42,753 bases of DNA, from positions 1-42,753 of the forward strand of contig JAFIEE010000006.1 in the NCBI GenBank assembly GCA_020832705.1, read 5' to 3'. The notes under the pieces were generated by a model. That model ran no database searches. It saw only the letters and a program-made list of their open reading frames with translations, and was not told the DNA's origin. The DNA comes from Paracoccaceae bacterium (GTDB taxonomy: Bacteria; Pseudomonadota; Alphaproteobacteria; Rhodobacterales; Rhodobacteraceae). The position numbers and the translations under genes were made by a program. Shown here piece by piece: positions 24,798 through 33,194 of the stretch (position 1 is the first letter of the stretch; each line of letters opens with the position of its first letter).

Positions 24798-25991
24798 CTA
24801 CGCAGGCTGTGTGGCGACCTCATCAGGTATCACCGCCCGCCGCAGCGCGTCCATCAACGCCGCCTGCGCAGCGGTCGGTATCCAGCCGCGGCGTGTGGTC
24901 AGCCCGATGGCGCGCGCGTCGCCGGGCGCGGGATGATCGAGCACCTGCACCAGCCCGCGGATGATTTCGCCCTGCGCCTGCGCCCGCGAGGCGCAGGCCA
25001 GATGCCGCCCGTCGGCCAGCAGTTCGCGCATCAGCAGCACTGACCCGGTTTCGATTACCGCTCCGGGCGGGTCCAACCCCTCATTCGCGAACAAGGCATC
25101 GAACCGCGCCCGCGCCGGGGTCCCGGGGCGCGCGACCAGCCAGGGCCAGGTGCGAAGTGCAGCCACGGTGGCGCCCCCCTCCAGCAGCGGATGCCCGGCC
25201 CCGGCCAGCAGCACCAGGTCGTCGGTAAAGAGCGTTTCCTGGGTTATGTCGTCCACCGGCGGAGGGTCGCGCAGCGCACCGATCAGAAAGTCGATCTCGC
25301 CATGGCGCAGCCCGTGCAGCATGACGTCATAGGTGCCTTCAAGCACCCGCACCGGCAGGCGCGGGTGACTGCGGCGGAACACCGCCAGCGCGCGCGGCAG
25401 CAGAAAGGAACGGGACAGCGGCATGGCGCCGATCACCACCTGCCCCACCTCCTGCCCGCCGAGCGCGGCCATGTCGCTTTCCGCCTGCGCCAGCTCGGCC
25501 AGCGTCAGCCGCGCCGCGCGGGCCAGATCCTGCGCGGCGCGCGCGGGCGCCACCCCCTCGGACGAGCGCGTGAAAAGCGCGCGCCCGGCCTCGTGTTCCA
25601 GCCGGGTGATGGCGCGGTGCACTGTCGGCTGGGCCAAGCCCATGCGCCGCGACGCCATGGCCATATTCTGCGCGGCGCAGACGGCGATCAGCGCATCCAG
25701 TTGCGCGCGCGTTGCCGTGCGCACCAGCCGGGGCGTCAGCGCTGCCAGCGCGCTGTCCAGCCGCGCCATGGCCCGCCCGGCCCGAGTGTGGAGCATCGCG
25801 CCCGCCTCGGTCAGGAACATCGCCCGCGCCCGGCGGGTAAACAGCGCCAGCCCCGCCCGCGCTTCCAGCCCCGCGACCGCCTGCGACACGGCGGGCTGCG
25901 ACAGGCTGCACCGTTCGGCCGCGCAAGTGATCGACCCGGTTTCGGCCACCGTCAGGAACACCCTCAGGTGCCGCAGGTTGGCGGCGATCAC
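24798..25991 (-). CDS. LysR-family regulator with two tandem HTH domains
   Basis: A 397-residue protein, about 95 longer than a normal LysR regulator. Residues 6-65 form a typical LysR winged HTH (LRVFLTVAETGSITCAAERC, LSQPAVSQAVAGLEA). Residues 96-155 form a second related HTH (AQLDALIAVCAAQNMAMASR, LAQPTVHRAITRLEH, GRALFTRSSEG). The substrate-binding domain follows from about 180. The ATG overlaps the stop of the 6PGDH-like gene (ATGA), so it is co-transcribed with it, and it is divergent from galBCD. I infer it controls the gal genes, possibly responding to 4-oxalomesaconate-type intermediates, as GalR does. Confidence 0.9.
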   Translation of the reverse strand: MIAANLRHLRVFLTVAETGSITCAAERCSLSQPAVSQAVAGLEARAGLALFTRRARAMFLTEAGAMLHTRAGRAMARLDSALAALTPRLVRTATRAQLDALIAVCAAQNMAMASRRMGLAQPTVHRAITRLEHEAGRALFTRSSEGVAPARAAQDLARAARLTLAELAQAESDMAALGGQEVGQVVIGAMPLSRSFLLPRALAVFRRSHPRLPVRVLEGTYDVMLHGLRHGEIDFLIGALRDPPPVDDITQETLFTDDLVLLAGAGHPLLEGGATVAALRTWPWLVARPGTPARARFDALFANEGLDPPGAVIETGSVLLMRELLADGRHLACASRAQAQGEIIRGLVQVLDHPAPGDARAIGLTTRRGWIPTAAQAALMDALRRAVIPDEVATQPA

Positions 25992-26878
25992 AGCCGCGCC
26001 AGGGTCAGATCGGACAGCGCGGACAGATCATCCGGCAGCGGGTCCGGCACCGTGCCGCCACCGATCCGCGCCTGCCAGTCGGCGACCGCTTCGGTCAGCC
26101 GCGCCTCGAAGCCCAGAGCCCGCAGGGTGGCGGCGACCTCGTGCATCTCGGCGCTGCGGCGGGTTCCGTGGCGCAGCATCCGTTCCAGGTTGTAGGCCGC
26201 CAGCCGGGGCCAGTCCCATTCGGGGTGCGATGCATCAAGCGATGCGATCACCTCCGCCTCCACCCCCGCGCGGCGGGCGGCGAGAAAGCTCTCGGCACAC
26301 AGCGCCTCGATACCCTTGACGATCACCGAGCGCAGCATCTTGATGCCGGAGGCATCGCCCACGGTGCCGCCCACCGCGCGCGCCTGCATGTCCCAGCCCG
26401 CCAGCACCCCGGCCACAGGCGCGGCCTGCGACCCGGCCAGCAGCAGCGGCGTGCGATGCCCGCGCGGGTACACCGGCGCCATGATCGCCATGTCGAGGTA
26501 TTGCGCGCCGCTGGCCTCGATCACCGAGGCTGCGGCGCGCTTGGTCTGCGGGGCGCAGGAATTCCCGTCCAGCCAGACCGTGCCCGGACCCAGATGCGGC
26601 GCGCATTCCCGCGCCGCCGCCAGCGCCTGATCCGCGGTCACAAGACAGAAGACATGACCCGCCCCGGAAAGTGCCGCCGCCCGGTCCGGCGACAGCGCCA
26701 CGCCCAGCGACCGTGCCGCAGGGGCAAAGCGCTCCGGTGCCGCATCGGCGGCGATGTCGAAGGCGGCGCGCGTGTCGGTGCCCGCGCTGGCCGCGCCCGC
26801 CCATGCACGGGCAAAGGCGCGCGCGGCCTCCCCGAAACCTATGAAGGCGATCCGGTGTTGCTGCACTTGTGATCTCAT
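25988..26878 (-). CDS. NAD(P)-dependent dehydrogenase, 6PGDH-like with DUF1932
   Basis: A 296-residue protein. The N-terminal Rossmann motif is IAFIGFGEAARAFARAW, and the middle WLDGNSCAPQTKRAAASVIE resembles the beta-hydroxyacid dehydrogenase substrate loop. The C-terminal helical part (KMLRSVIVKGIEALCAESFLAA) corresponds to DUF1932. It is related to 3-hydroxyisobutyrate and 6-phosphogluconate dehydrogenases. Genes of this type occur next to protocatechuate 4,5-cleavage and gallate genes, but the reaction is not known to me. ATG 26878 opens the conserved domain. It shares a divergent promoter region with galB and is overlapped by the LysR gene. Confidence 0.82.
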   Translation of the reverse strand: MRSQVQQHRIAFIGFGEAARAFARAWAGAASAGTDTRAAFDIAADAAPERFAPAARSLGVALSPDRAAALSGAGHVFCLVTADQALAAARECAPHLGPGTVWLDGNSCAPQTKRAAASVIEASGAQYLDMAIMAPVYPRGHRTPLLLAGSQAAPVAGVLAGWDMQARAVGGTVGDASGIKMLRSVIVKGIEALCAESFLAARRAGVEAEVIASLDASHPEWDWPRLAAYNLERMLRHGTRRSAEMHEVAATLRALGFEARLTEAVADWQARIGGGTVPDPLPDDLSALSDLTLARL

Positions 26879-26937
26879 CTGCCTGTCCCTTGCGTTTCGC
26901 TCAGGATGCCCCAGCGCCCGAAAGCCGCCAAGCCGAT

Positions 26938-26952
26938 ATAGCCAAAACTTAT
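26938..26952. promoter_or_regulatory. Possible LysR box
   Basis: ATA-N9-TAT, which fits the T-N11-A pattern of LysR regulators, sits in the divergent region between the 6PGDH-like/LysR operon and galB. It lies 74-88 bases upstream of the galB start. The pattern is short and could occur by chance. Confidence 0.35.
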
Positions 26953-27025
26953 GGATGGTGGCGCCCTTCCGAATGGACCTTGCCCCTCTGCCCCGCCTAC
27001 AAGCGGCGCAAAAGGAGAGCGCCTC

Positions 27026-27760
27026 ATGCCCGAGCAGAAAACCGCATTGGTGATTTCGGCCCATGCCGCCGATTTCGTCTGGCGCTGTGGCGGGGCCATC
27101 GCGCTGCATGCCGAACAGGGCTTTGCCGTCACGGTTGTCTGCCTTTCCTTCGGCGAGCGTGGCGAAAGCGCGAAGCTGTGGAAGCAGGACGACATGACGC
27201 TGGAGCGCGTCAAGGAGGTGCGCCGTGCCGAGGCGGAAAGCGCCGCCCGCGCGCTGGGCGTGCATGACCTGATCTGCTTCGACATGGGCGACTACCCGCT
27301 GGAATTCGACCGCGCGTCCAAGGACCGGCTGGTGTCGGTGATGCGCGCGGTGCAGCCCGCCTTCATGCTCAGCCATTCGCGGTTCGACCCCTACAACACC
27401 GACCACATGCTGACCACGCAGGTGGTGATGGAGTGCCGGTCGACCGCGCAGGCCTGGGGCCACAATCCGGGCGAAAGGGTGCTGGGCGCACCGCAGCTCT
27501 ACCTGTTCGAACCGCACCAGACCGAACAGATGGGCTGGAAGCCCGACACCTTTCTGGACATCACCCCGGCCTGGGACCGCAAGCTTGCAGCGATCCAGTG
27601 CATGGAGGGGCAGGAACACCTCTGGCAGTATTACACCAATGTCGCGCAGAATCGCGCCAACCATTTCATGCGCAACTCTGGCGGGCAGTCCGGCGGGCGC
27701 AAGGCACAGTATGCCGAAGGGTTCGAATCGGTCTATCCGCGCACGGTCGATACGCTCTGA
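27026..27760 (+). CDS. galB: 4-oxalomesaconate hydratase (GalB, PIG-L/LmbE family)
   Basis: A 244-residue zinc-dependent enzyme of the PIG-L family, following GalB of Pseudomonas putida closely: [20 protein letters not shown] (metal-binding AHxxD), [30 protein letters not shown] and [13 protein letters not shown]. GalB hydrates 4-oxalomesaconate to 4-carboxy-4-hydroxy-2-oxoadipate in gallate and protocatechuate 4,5-cleavage pathways. ATG 27026 has AAAGGAGAG upstream. It is first in a galB-galC-galD operon, which supports the assignment over a generic deacetylase. Confidence 0.92.
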   Translation: MPEQKTALVISAHAADFVWRCGGAIALHAEQGFAVTVVCLSFGERGESAKLWKQDDMTLERVKEVRRAEAESAARALGVHDLICFDMGDYPLEFDRASKDRLVSVMRAVQPAFMLSHSRFDPYNTDHMLTTQVVMECRSTAQAWGHNPGERVLGAPQLYLFEPHQTEQMGWKPDTFLDITPAWDRKLAAIQCMEGQEHLWQYYTNVAQNRANHFMRNSGGQSGGRKAQYAEGFESVYPRTVDTL

Positions 27761-27783
27761 GGGGTGCAGCAAAGGGGCTTCCC

Positions 27784-28455
27784 ATGGGGATCGTTGTTCA
27801 GAACATCGCCCGCGCCGATGCGCAGGTCATCGCCGCGCTGGCCCGCGCGGGCGTTTCGACCGCGCACGAGGCGCAGGGCCGCACCGGCATCATGGGGACG
27901 CATCTGCGCCCGATCTGGGCGGGCGCTCGCATCGCCGGATCGGCGGTCACCATCAGCGTGCCGCCCGGGGACAACTGGATGCTGCATGTGGCGATCGAGC
28001 AATTGCACGCGGGCGATGTGCTGGTGATGGCCCCCACCAGCCCCTGCACAGACGGCTATTTCGGGGACCTGCTGGCCACTTCGGCACGGGCGCGCGGTGC
28101 CATCGGCATGGTCAGCGAAGGCGGCGTGCGCGATGTCGCCGACCTCACCGAGATGCGCTTTCCGGTCTGGGCGCGGGCGATCTCGGGTCAGGGCACGGTA
28201 AAGGAGACGCTGGGTTCGGTGAATGTGCCCATCGTCTGCGGCGGGCAGGTGGTGGCGCCGGGCGATGTGATCGTGGCCGATGACGATGGCATCTGTGTGA
28301 TCCCGCGTGCGCGCGCGGCAGAAGTCGCCGAGGCGGCGGAAAAGCGCATGTCGGCAGAAGCCGCGCGACGCGATCGGCTCGCGGCGGGGGAACTGGGGCT
28401 GGATATCTACGACATGCGCGGTCGGTTGAAGGACAAGGGCATGCGCTGGATCTGA
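27784..28455 (+). CDS. galC: 4-carboxy-4-hydroxy-2-oxoadipate aldolase (GalC/LigK)
   Basis: A 223-residue class II aldolase of the RraA/HMG aldolase fold. Typical segments are [48 protein letters not shown] with [10 protein letters not shown] (the Arg-Asp metal/substrate residues), and [21 protein letters not shown]. It splits 4-carboxy-4-hydroxy-2-oxoadipate into pyruvate and oxaloacetate, the last step of the pathway. AAAGGGG precedes the ATG at 27784. It follows galB by 23 bases. Confidence 0.93.
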   Translation: MGIVVQNIARADAQVIAALARAGVSTAHEAQGRTGIMGTHLRPIWAGARIAGSAVTISVPPGDNWMLHVAIEQLHAGDVLVMAPTSPCTDGYFGDLLATSARARGAIGMVSEGGVRDVADLTEMRFPVWARAISGQGTVKETLGSVNVPIVCGGQVVAPGDVIVADDDGICVIPRARAAEVAEAAEKRMSAEAARRDRLAAGELGLDIYDMRGRLKDKGMRWI

Positions 28456-28471
28456 CCGGGAGGGCGGCACG

Positions 28472-29533
28472 GTGGACAGCGGAATCCCTTGCCTCTGGAT
28501 GCGCGGTGGTACGTCGCGTGCGGTGGTGCTGATGGCCGCCGACTTGCCGCCGGACGCGGAAGCACGCAACGCGCTGCTGCTACGGCTGATGGGCAGCCCC
28601 GACCCGCGCCAGATCGACGGCATCGGCGGCGGCGATCCGCTGTCGTCCAAGGTTGCGATCCTGGCGCCTTCGGACCGCGCGGATGCCGATGTCGACTATC
28701 TTTTCGTGCAGGTATTCCCGGACCGGGCGCAGGTTTCCACCGCACAGGGCTGCGGAAATATCCTTGCCGCCGTCGGCCCGGCGGCGATCGAGCGCGGTCT
28801 TGTTGCGGCACAGGACCCGCAGACCGCGGTGCGCGTGCACATGGTCAACACCGGCGAGCGCGCGCTGCTGCGGGTGCAGAGCCCGGGCGGGAGCGTTACC
28901 TACGACGGCACCGCCGCCATCGACGGGGTGCCGGGCACGGCGGCGCCAGTCGCGATGCTCTTCGACGGGCTGGCCGGGTCCATGTGCGGCGCGCTGCTCC
29001 CGACGGGTCGGGCCTGCGACCGGATCGATGGCATGGACTGCACGCTGATCGACAACGGCATGCCCTGCGTGATCCTGCGCGGATCGGATTTCGGGCTCTC
29101 GGGGCGCGAAACCCCGGCCGAACTGGAGGCAGACGCGGCCCTGCGCGCGCGGATCGAGGCGATTCGGCTGGAGGCCGGACCGATGATGACTCTTGGGGAT
29201 GTCACGCACGCGTCGGTGCCGAAAATGACGCTGGTGTTTCCACCCATGGCGGGCGGGGTGATCGCAACGCGCAGTTTCATCCCGCACCGGGTCCACGCGT
29301 CCATCGGTGTCTTTGCCGCCGTATCGGTGGCCACCGCCTGCCTGCTACCCGAAAGCCCCGCCCACGCCGTGGCCAACCTGCCGCAAGGCACCGATTTCTC
29401 TGTGGAGCACCCCTCCGGCCAGGCCGAGGTGACGGTGGATCAGGCTGCCGACGGGACCATCCGGCGCGCCGGCACCCTTCGCACCGCGCGCAAGCTGATG
29501 GAGGGAACCGTGTTTCCGCGTCCCAGGCTCTGA
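28472..29533 (+). CDS. galD: 4-oxalomesaconate tautomerase (GalD, PrpF family)
   Basis: A 353-residue PrpF-type isomerase: N-terminal IPCLWMRGGTSRAVVLMAAD, then GIGGGDPLSSKVAIL, the catalytic Cys in QGCGNILAAVGP, and a second in IDNGMPCVILRGSDFG. GalD converts the keto and enol forms of 4-oxalomesaconate before GalB acts. The start is GTG at 28472 with GGGAGG upstream. The final residues (PRL) and stop coincide with the beginning of IS481 transposase sequence, so the native C terminus was probably replaced by a few codons from the insertion; the core is complete. Confidence 0.9.
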   Translation: MDSGIPCLWMRGGTSRAVVLMAADLPPDAEARNALLLRLMGSPDPRQIDGIGGGDPLSSKVAILAPSDRADADVDYLFVQVFPDRAQVSTAQGCGNILAAVGPAAIERGLVAAQDPQTAVRVHMVNTGERALLRVQSPGGSVTYDGTAAIDGVPGTAAPVAMLFDGLAGSMCGALLPTGRACDRIDGMDCTLIDNGMPCVILRGSDFGLSGRETPAELEADAALRARIEAIRLEAGPMMTLGDVTHASVPKMTLVFPPMAGGVIATRSFIPHRVHASIGVFAAVSVATACLLPESPAHAVANLPQGTDFSVEHPSGQAEVTVDQAADGTIRRAGTLRTARKLMEGTVFPRPRL

Positions 29534-29651
29534 GGTCCGGATTTTGCAGACATAGTCGTGTGGTGCGAGGCCATTCGGCGACTTGAGTCTACGGGCGAGA
29601 TCATGGGCTGCGATGAAATCTGCAAGGTGCGTGCGGAGTTGTGCGGGGTCG
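29522..29651 (-). mobile_element. IS481-family transposase C-terminal remnant
   Basis: On the minus strand, QLRTHLADFIAAHDLARRL followed by KSPNGLAPHDYVCKIRTSEP matches the C-terminal end of IS481-type integrase-core transposases, which read RRLKTLKGLTPYEYICKxWT-EP. Only about 43 residues remain, and neither the DDE core nor the terminal repeats are present. The fragment reaches into the 3' end of galD. Confidence 0.85.
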
Positions 29652-29664
29652 GGGCGCATTATCC

Positions 29665-30147
29665 TTCCGTCCACTCCCTGACAGGCTGCTGAACCAGTCC
29701 CTGATCCGGAACGCCATTCCTTCATCAGGGTCGGGCAGCGTGTTCGCAACGGCTGCCGGCGGTTCCGGCATATGCGCTGGGGGCCGCTTCACTGCTTCAT
29801 GCGGCCAGCAACCCGGGCAATCTTGCAGGATTGGATTGCTGGCGGTCATCGTCAGGATGAAGCGGAAGCGAACGCGCTCGGCGCCGCGATACATGGTCTG
29901 AACCATGCCGCCGACGGTCCTGGCACAGCCGCATCCCTCCACAATCCGTTTTCGGTGATTGTGGGACCGGCCTCAGCCCGCATGCCGGGTGGTTCGGCCA
30001 TCGATTGCTGACTATCGCGATTTCCGGCCGATGTGCGGCGTCACACAGGCTTGGCGCAGGTCAGAAACGAGCGCGCGCATCACACCCCTGTCAGCCCCAA
30101 GCGTCAGTTTGCCGCCATCGGCCCCCACGGGCTGGCAATAGTCCGGA
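29665..30147 (-). mobile_element. IS5-family transposase remnant, frameshifted
   Basis: Minus-strand pieces follow an IS5-type DDE transposase C-terminal half in order: GGKLTLGADRGVMRALVSDL and RQACVTPHIGRKSR (30147-30012), AIDGRTTRHAG then a stop, HNHRKRIVEGCG, and TVGGMVQTMYRGAERVRFRF ending TMTASNPILQD. Frameshifts and an in-frame stop show it is decayed. Together with the IS481 remnant it separates galBCD from the E1/ABC module. Confidence 0.8.
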
Positions 30148-30185
30148 TCCACACACGAACGGCTTCGCTTTTTGTGGCAAGCACG

Positions 30186-30215
30186 TTGACAGGCGTTCGA
30201 ACGAAAGACTATTGT
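30186..30215 (+). promoter_or_regulatory. Sigma70-type promoter of the E1/ABC operon
   Basis: A perfect -35 TTGACA (30186-30191) is followed after 18 bases by TATTGT (30210-30215) as -10. The -10 lies inside the 24-bp element shared with the VOC promoter region, so a bound repressor would block polymerase. Confidence 0.6.
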
Positions 30216-30232
30216 GGATAAGTGTATCCGAT
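30209..30232. promoter_or_regulatory. 24-bp operator of the E1 module, copy 1
   Basis: The element reads CTATT-G-TGGATA-N4-TAT-C-C-G-AT. It contains an inverted repeat, GGATA-N4-TATCC, and matches 17 of 24 positions of the copy at 37612. It overlaps the -10 region of the E1 alpha promoter. I infer binding by the GntR protein at 34813. Confidence 0.65.
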
Positions 30233-30246
30233 TCGGGCGAACTGCC

Positions 30247-31212
30247 ATGACCGCAAACAAGCACGCACTCATCGATCATTTTCGAATGATGCTCGACATG
30301 CGGCACTTCGAGGAAGCCTGCCTCGAAGGTGTGCCGACGCGCGAGATCCATGGCGAACTCCACACCGGCATCGGTCAGGAGGCGGTGGCGGCCGGCCTCG
30401 CGCCGTGGCTGCGCCGCGAGGACGCGCTCGTGAGTACGCACCGCAACCATCTCCACGCCCTGGCGAAAGGCGTTGATCGCGAGAAACTGCTTGCCGAAAT
30501 CTTCGAGCGCGAGAACGGGCTCTGCGGCGGGCGGGGCGGACACATGCACCCGTTCGACCCCGCGACCCGTTTTTCGGCGACAGGGATCGTCGGGTCTTCG
30601 ATCCCGGTGGCGCTGGGCTTCGCATACGGCTTCAAGATGGAAGGCGTCTCGGATGTCGCAGTGGCCGTGATTGGCGATGGCGCGACCAATACCGGTGCCT
30701 TTCATGAATGCCTCAATATGGCGGCGGCGTGGAATCTGCCGCTGCTCGTCATTGTGGAGAACAACAGCTATGCCATTTCGGTGCGGTTCAGCGATGTGAG
30801 CGCGACGCCAACCATCGCGGAGCGCGCCGCCGCCTACCGCGCCTGGGGACGGTGCGTCGACGGCACCGACGTCGAGGAAGTCTGGAAGGCGTGCGGCGAG
30901 GCATTCGACCACGTGCGGGGCGGTGGCGGCCCGGCGTTGCTTGAGGCTTCCTGTTTTCGGTTTCAGGGGCATTACGAAGGTGATCACGACACGTACCGGA
31001 GCCGAGCAGAGCGCAAGCGCATCCGGGCCGAACACGACCCTCTGACGCTCACCGAGCAGCGACTGCTTGACGCAGGCGCGGCGACACAAGAGGAGCTCAA
31101 GCGGATGCGAGAGGCGTCCAGGTCGGAGACCGCGGCGCTGCTCGCAACCGTGCGCGCGGCGCCGATGCCGGACGCGTCGGGCCTTCACCGCTACAGCTTC
31201 GTTGGAGTCTGA
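30247..31212 (+). CDS. TPP-dependent 2-oxoacid/acetoin dehydrogenase E1, alpha subunit
   Basis: A 321-residue E1 alpha subunit of the pyruvate/acetoin dehydrogenase type. TPP/Mg binding is seen in IGDGATNTGAFHECLNM and ending in VIVENNSYAIS (GDG-N pattern); the LCGGRGGHMHPFD segment and the FRFQGHYEGDHDTYR loop are also typical. With the beta subunit it decarboxylates a 2-oxo acid or cleaves an acetoin-like ketol and passes the acyl group to a lipoyl carrier. The ORF can be extended to a GTG at 30214, but that lies inside the operator and -10 region, so ATG 30247 is the likely start, though its ribosome binding site is weak. The substrate is unknown. Confidence 0.9.
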   Translation: MTANKHALIDHFRMMLDMRHFEEACLEGVPTREIHGELHTGIGQEAVAAGLAPWLRREDALVSTHRNHLHALAKGVDREKLLAEIFERENGLCGGRGGHMHPFDPATRFSATGIVGSSIPVALGFAYGFKMEGVSDVAVAVIGDGATNTGAFHECLNMAAAWNLPLLVIVENNSYAISVRFSDVSATPTIAERAAAYRAWGRCVDGTDVEEVWKACGEAFDHVRGGGGPALLEASCFRFQGHYEGDHDTYRSRAERKRIRAEHDPLTLTEQRLLDAGAATQEELKRMREASRSETAALLATVRAAPMPDASGLHRYSFVGV

Positions 31213-31213
31213 C

Positions 31214-32215
31214 ATGACCGAACCGGTTAGGAACGTGCGGTTCTCCCAGGCGATCGGCGAGGCAATCGCGGGGGAGATGGAAGCCGACGACCGGGTGCTG
31301 CTCCTTGGAGAAGATGTTGGCCGCAGCGGTGGCGTATTCGGCGTGACACGCGGCCTGCAGGAGCGTTTCGGCGAGCAACGGGTGCGGGACACGCCAATTT
31401 CCGAGATGGCCTTTACGGGAATGGGCGTCGGCCTCGCGATGGCCGGCTACCGTCCCATTGTCGAAATCATGTTCGTCGATTTCGTTGGCGTCTGCCTGGA
31501 GCAGGTGATGAACGCCATGTCCAAGATCCCGTACATGTCTGGCGGCAATACCCGGGTGCCGATGGTGCTGAGGACAGCCGGTGGCTGCATCGGGTCTGCG
31601 GCGCAGCACTCGCAGTGCCTTTGGGGCACATTCGCGCACCTGCCGGGGATGATCGTTGTCTGTCCTTCGTCACCCTATGATTACAAGGGGTTGATGGCGG
31701 CGGCCATCCAAAGCGACGACCCGGTCATCTACATCGAGAACAAGCGCCAGCTCAACAAGATGTCGAACACCCATCCGGTCGATGCCGTCGTTCCCGAGGG
31801 GCGATACACCGTGCCGTTCGGCAAGGCAAAGGTGGTTCGGCAAGGCAGTGACCTGACGCTCGTCACGATATCGGCGTCCGTCGGCGATGCGCTCCGGGCG
31901 GCGCGCCTGCTCGAACCTGAGGGGGTCTCGATCGAGGTCATCGACCTGCGCACGCTTGTGCCGCTCGACACCGAAACCGTTGCAGCTTCCGTCGCCAAGA
32001 CTGGGCGGCTTCTGGTCGTGGACGAGGACTTTCATTCCTTCGGAATGAGCGGCGAGGTCGTTGCGCGTGTGGTCGAGGCGCTGGGGCCGCAGGCGCTGCG
32101 ACAGGTCGCACGCCACGCAATGCCCGACATTCCATTACCGGCTGCAAGAACACTCGAAGAAGCAGCGGTCCCGAGCGAAGCATCGATCATCGAGGCTGTT
32201 CGCAAAATGAAGTAG
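31214..32215 (+). CDS. TPP-dependent 2-oxoacid/acetoin dehydrogenase E1, beta subunit
   Basis: A 333-residue E1 beta subunit. The conserved TPP region is LLLGEDVGRSGGVFGVTRGL, with DTPISEMAFTGMGVGLAMAG, MPMVLRT-type RVPMVLRTAGGCIG and AAQHSQCLWG segments, and the transketolase C-terminal domain (IDLRTLVPLDTETVAASV; VVDEDFHSFGMSGEV). It starts 1 base after the E1 alpha stop, so the pair is coupled. Usually E2 and E3 genes follow; here the next genes encode an ABC transporter, and the only acyl-carrier candidate is the free lipoyl domain at 39772. Confidence 0.92.
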   Translation: MTEPVRNVRFSQAIGEAIAGEMEADDRVLLLGEDVGRSGGVFGVTRGLQERFGEQRVRDTPISEMAFTGMGVGLAMAGYRPIVEIMFVDFVGVCLEQVMNAMSKIPYMSGGNTRVPMVLRTAGGCIGSAAQHSQCLWGTFAHLPGMIVVCPSSPYDYKGLMAAAIQSDDPVIYIENKRQLNKMSNTHPVDAVVPEGRYTVPFGKAKVVRQGSDLTLVTISASVGDALRAARLLEPEGVSIEVIDLRTLVPLDTETVAASVAKTGRLLVVDEDFHSFGMSGEVVARVVEALGPQALRQVARHAMPDIPLPAARTLEEAAVPSEASIIEAVRKMK

Positions 32216-32295
32216 CAGCACGGCAGAGGCCCTGCCGAGCGGCGGCAGATGCAATTCCGCGCCAACAAGGCGCGACAACACGGGGAGAAGGAAAA

Positions 32296-33180
32296 ATGTC
32301 GAACAAGATCGAATTCTCGCGCCGCAGGCTGCTCATGGCATCGGGCCTTGCAGCTCTGGGCGCCTACGCGCTGCCGCGCGATGCATTCGCCGCCACCGCC
32401 TCGCTCGAGCGGATTCGCGAGCGCGGCTACCTGCTCTACGGGTTCAATGGTGAGCGCCCGTACAACTACATGGCGGCAGACGGGAGCCTCGTCGGATCGG
32501 AGATCGAGATCGCCCGCGCGGTGGCAAAGGGTATCGGCATCGAGGAAGTTCAGGGCGTGGCAATGAATTTCGACTCGTTCATTCCCGCCATCCTTGCCGG
32601 GCGCATCGATACCTCGCTGCCGATCTTTGTCCGCCCGGCCCGATGCGAGCGGATACAGTTCACGCGTCCGCACCTGATCGAAGGCCAAACGGCAATCGTC
32701 GCTGCAGGCAACCCCAAGAACATTCAGGGCTGGGACGATCTGATCAACCAGGAGGTCAACGTCGGCCTGATCTCGGGCACCGCACCAACCGAGATCGCGC
32801 GCACGGTGGGTGTCCCGGAGCAACGCATCACAAGCTTTCCCGACACCACCACTCTGGCGGCCGGCATGCGCAGCGGCCGCGTTGACGTGATTGTCGAGGC
32901 AACAAATACGATCCGCCTGATCTACGCGGAACTCGGTGGCGACAACTTCATGCGTATCGAGGATTGGCAAAAGCCGACCGGCTACGACCAGGAGATCCAG
33001 TTCTTCGCTGCCTTCCCGTTCAGCCTTCAGGCGACGGAACTTCGCGATGCGTTCGACGCGGAACTGCATCGGCTTGTGGATGACGGCACCGTGGCGGAAA
33101 TCACGAGCGCTTACGGGTTTGGCCCCGAGGACCGCCCGGGGCCGGATGCGCCTTCACTCGAGGAAATCTGTGCCGGCTGA
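32296..33180 (+). CDS. ABC transporter substrate-binding protein, family 3 (EhuB-like)
   Basis: A 294-residue receptor for amino-acid-like solutes. The N terminus, SRRRLLMASGLAALGAYALP, is a twin-arginine-type signal peptide. The mature part starts ASLERIRERGYLLYGFNGE and has the ligand loop (FDSFIPAILAGRIDTSLPIF, RPARCERIQFTRPH) of the polar amino acid family; several segments recall the ectoine receptor EhuB. AGAAGGAAAA precedes the ATG. It is followed by two permease genes but no ATPase. In this module it probably imports the amine or amino acid that the ligase and gamma-glutamyltransferase process. Confidence 0.9.
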   Translation: MSNKIEFSRRRLLMASGLAALGAYALPRDAFAATASLERIRERGYLLYGFNGERPYNYMAADGSLVGSEIEIARAVAKGIGIEEVQGVAMNFDSFIPAILAGRIDTSLPIFVRPARCERIQFTRPHLIEGQTAIVAAGNPKNIQGWDDLINQEVNVGLISGTAPTEIARTVGVPEQRITSFPDTTTLAAGMRSGRVDVIVEATNTIRLIYAELGGDNFMRIEDWQKPTGYDQEIQFFAAFPFSLQATELRDAFDAELHRLVDDGTVAEITSAYGFGPEDRPGPDAPSLEEICAG

Positions 33181-33194
33181 CGAAGGCGCGTGCC

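Noticed and set aside
25988-26878. LigC-type 4-carboxy-2-hydroxymuconate semialdehyde dehydrogenase
   Set aside because: LigC belongs to the Gfo/Idh family; this protein has the 6PGDH/DUF1932 layout.
27719-27732. GGGTTCGAATCGG resembling a tRNA T-loop
   Set aside because: It lies inside galB near its 3' end, and no acceptor, D or anticodon arm can be drawn around it.
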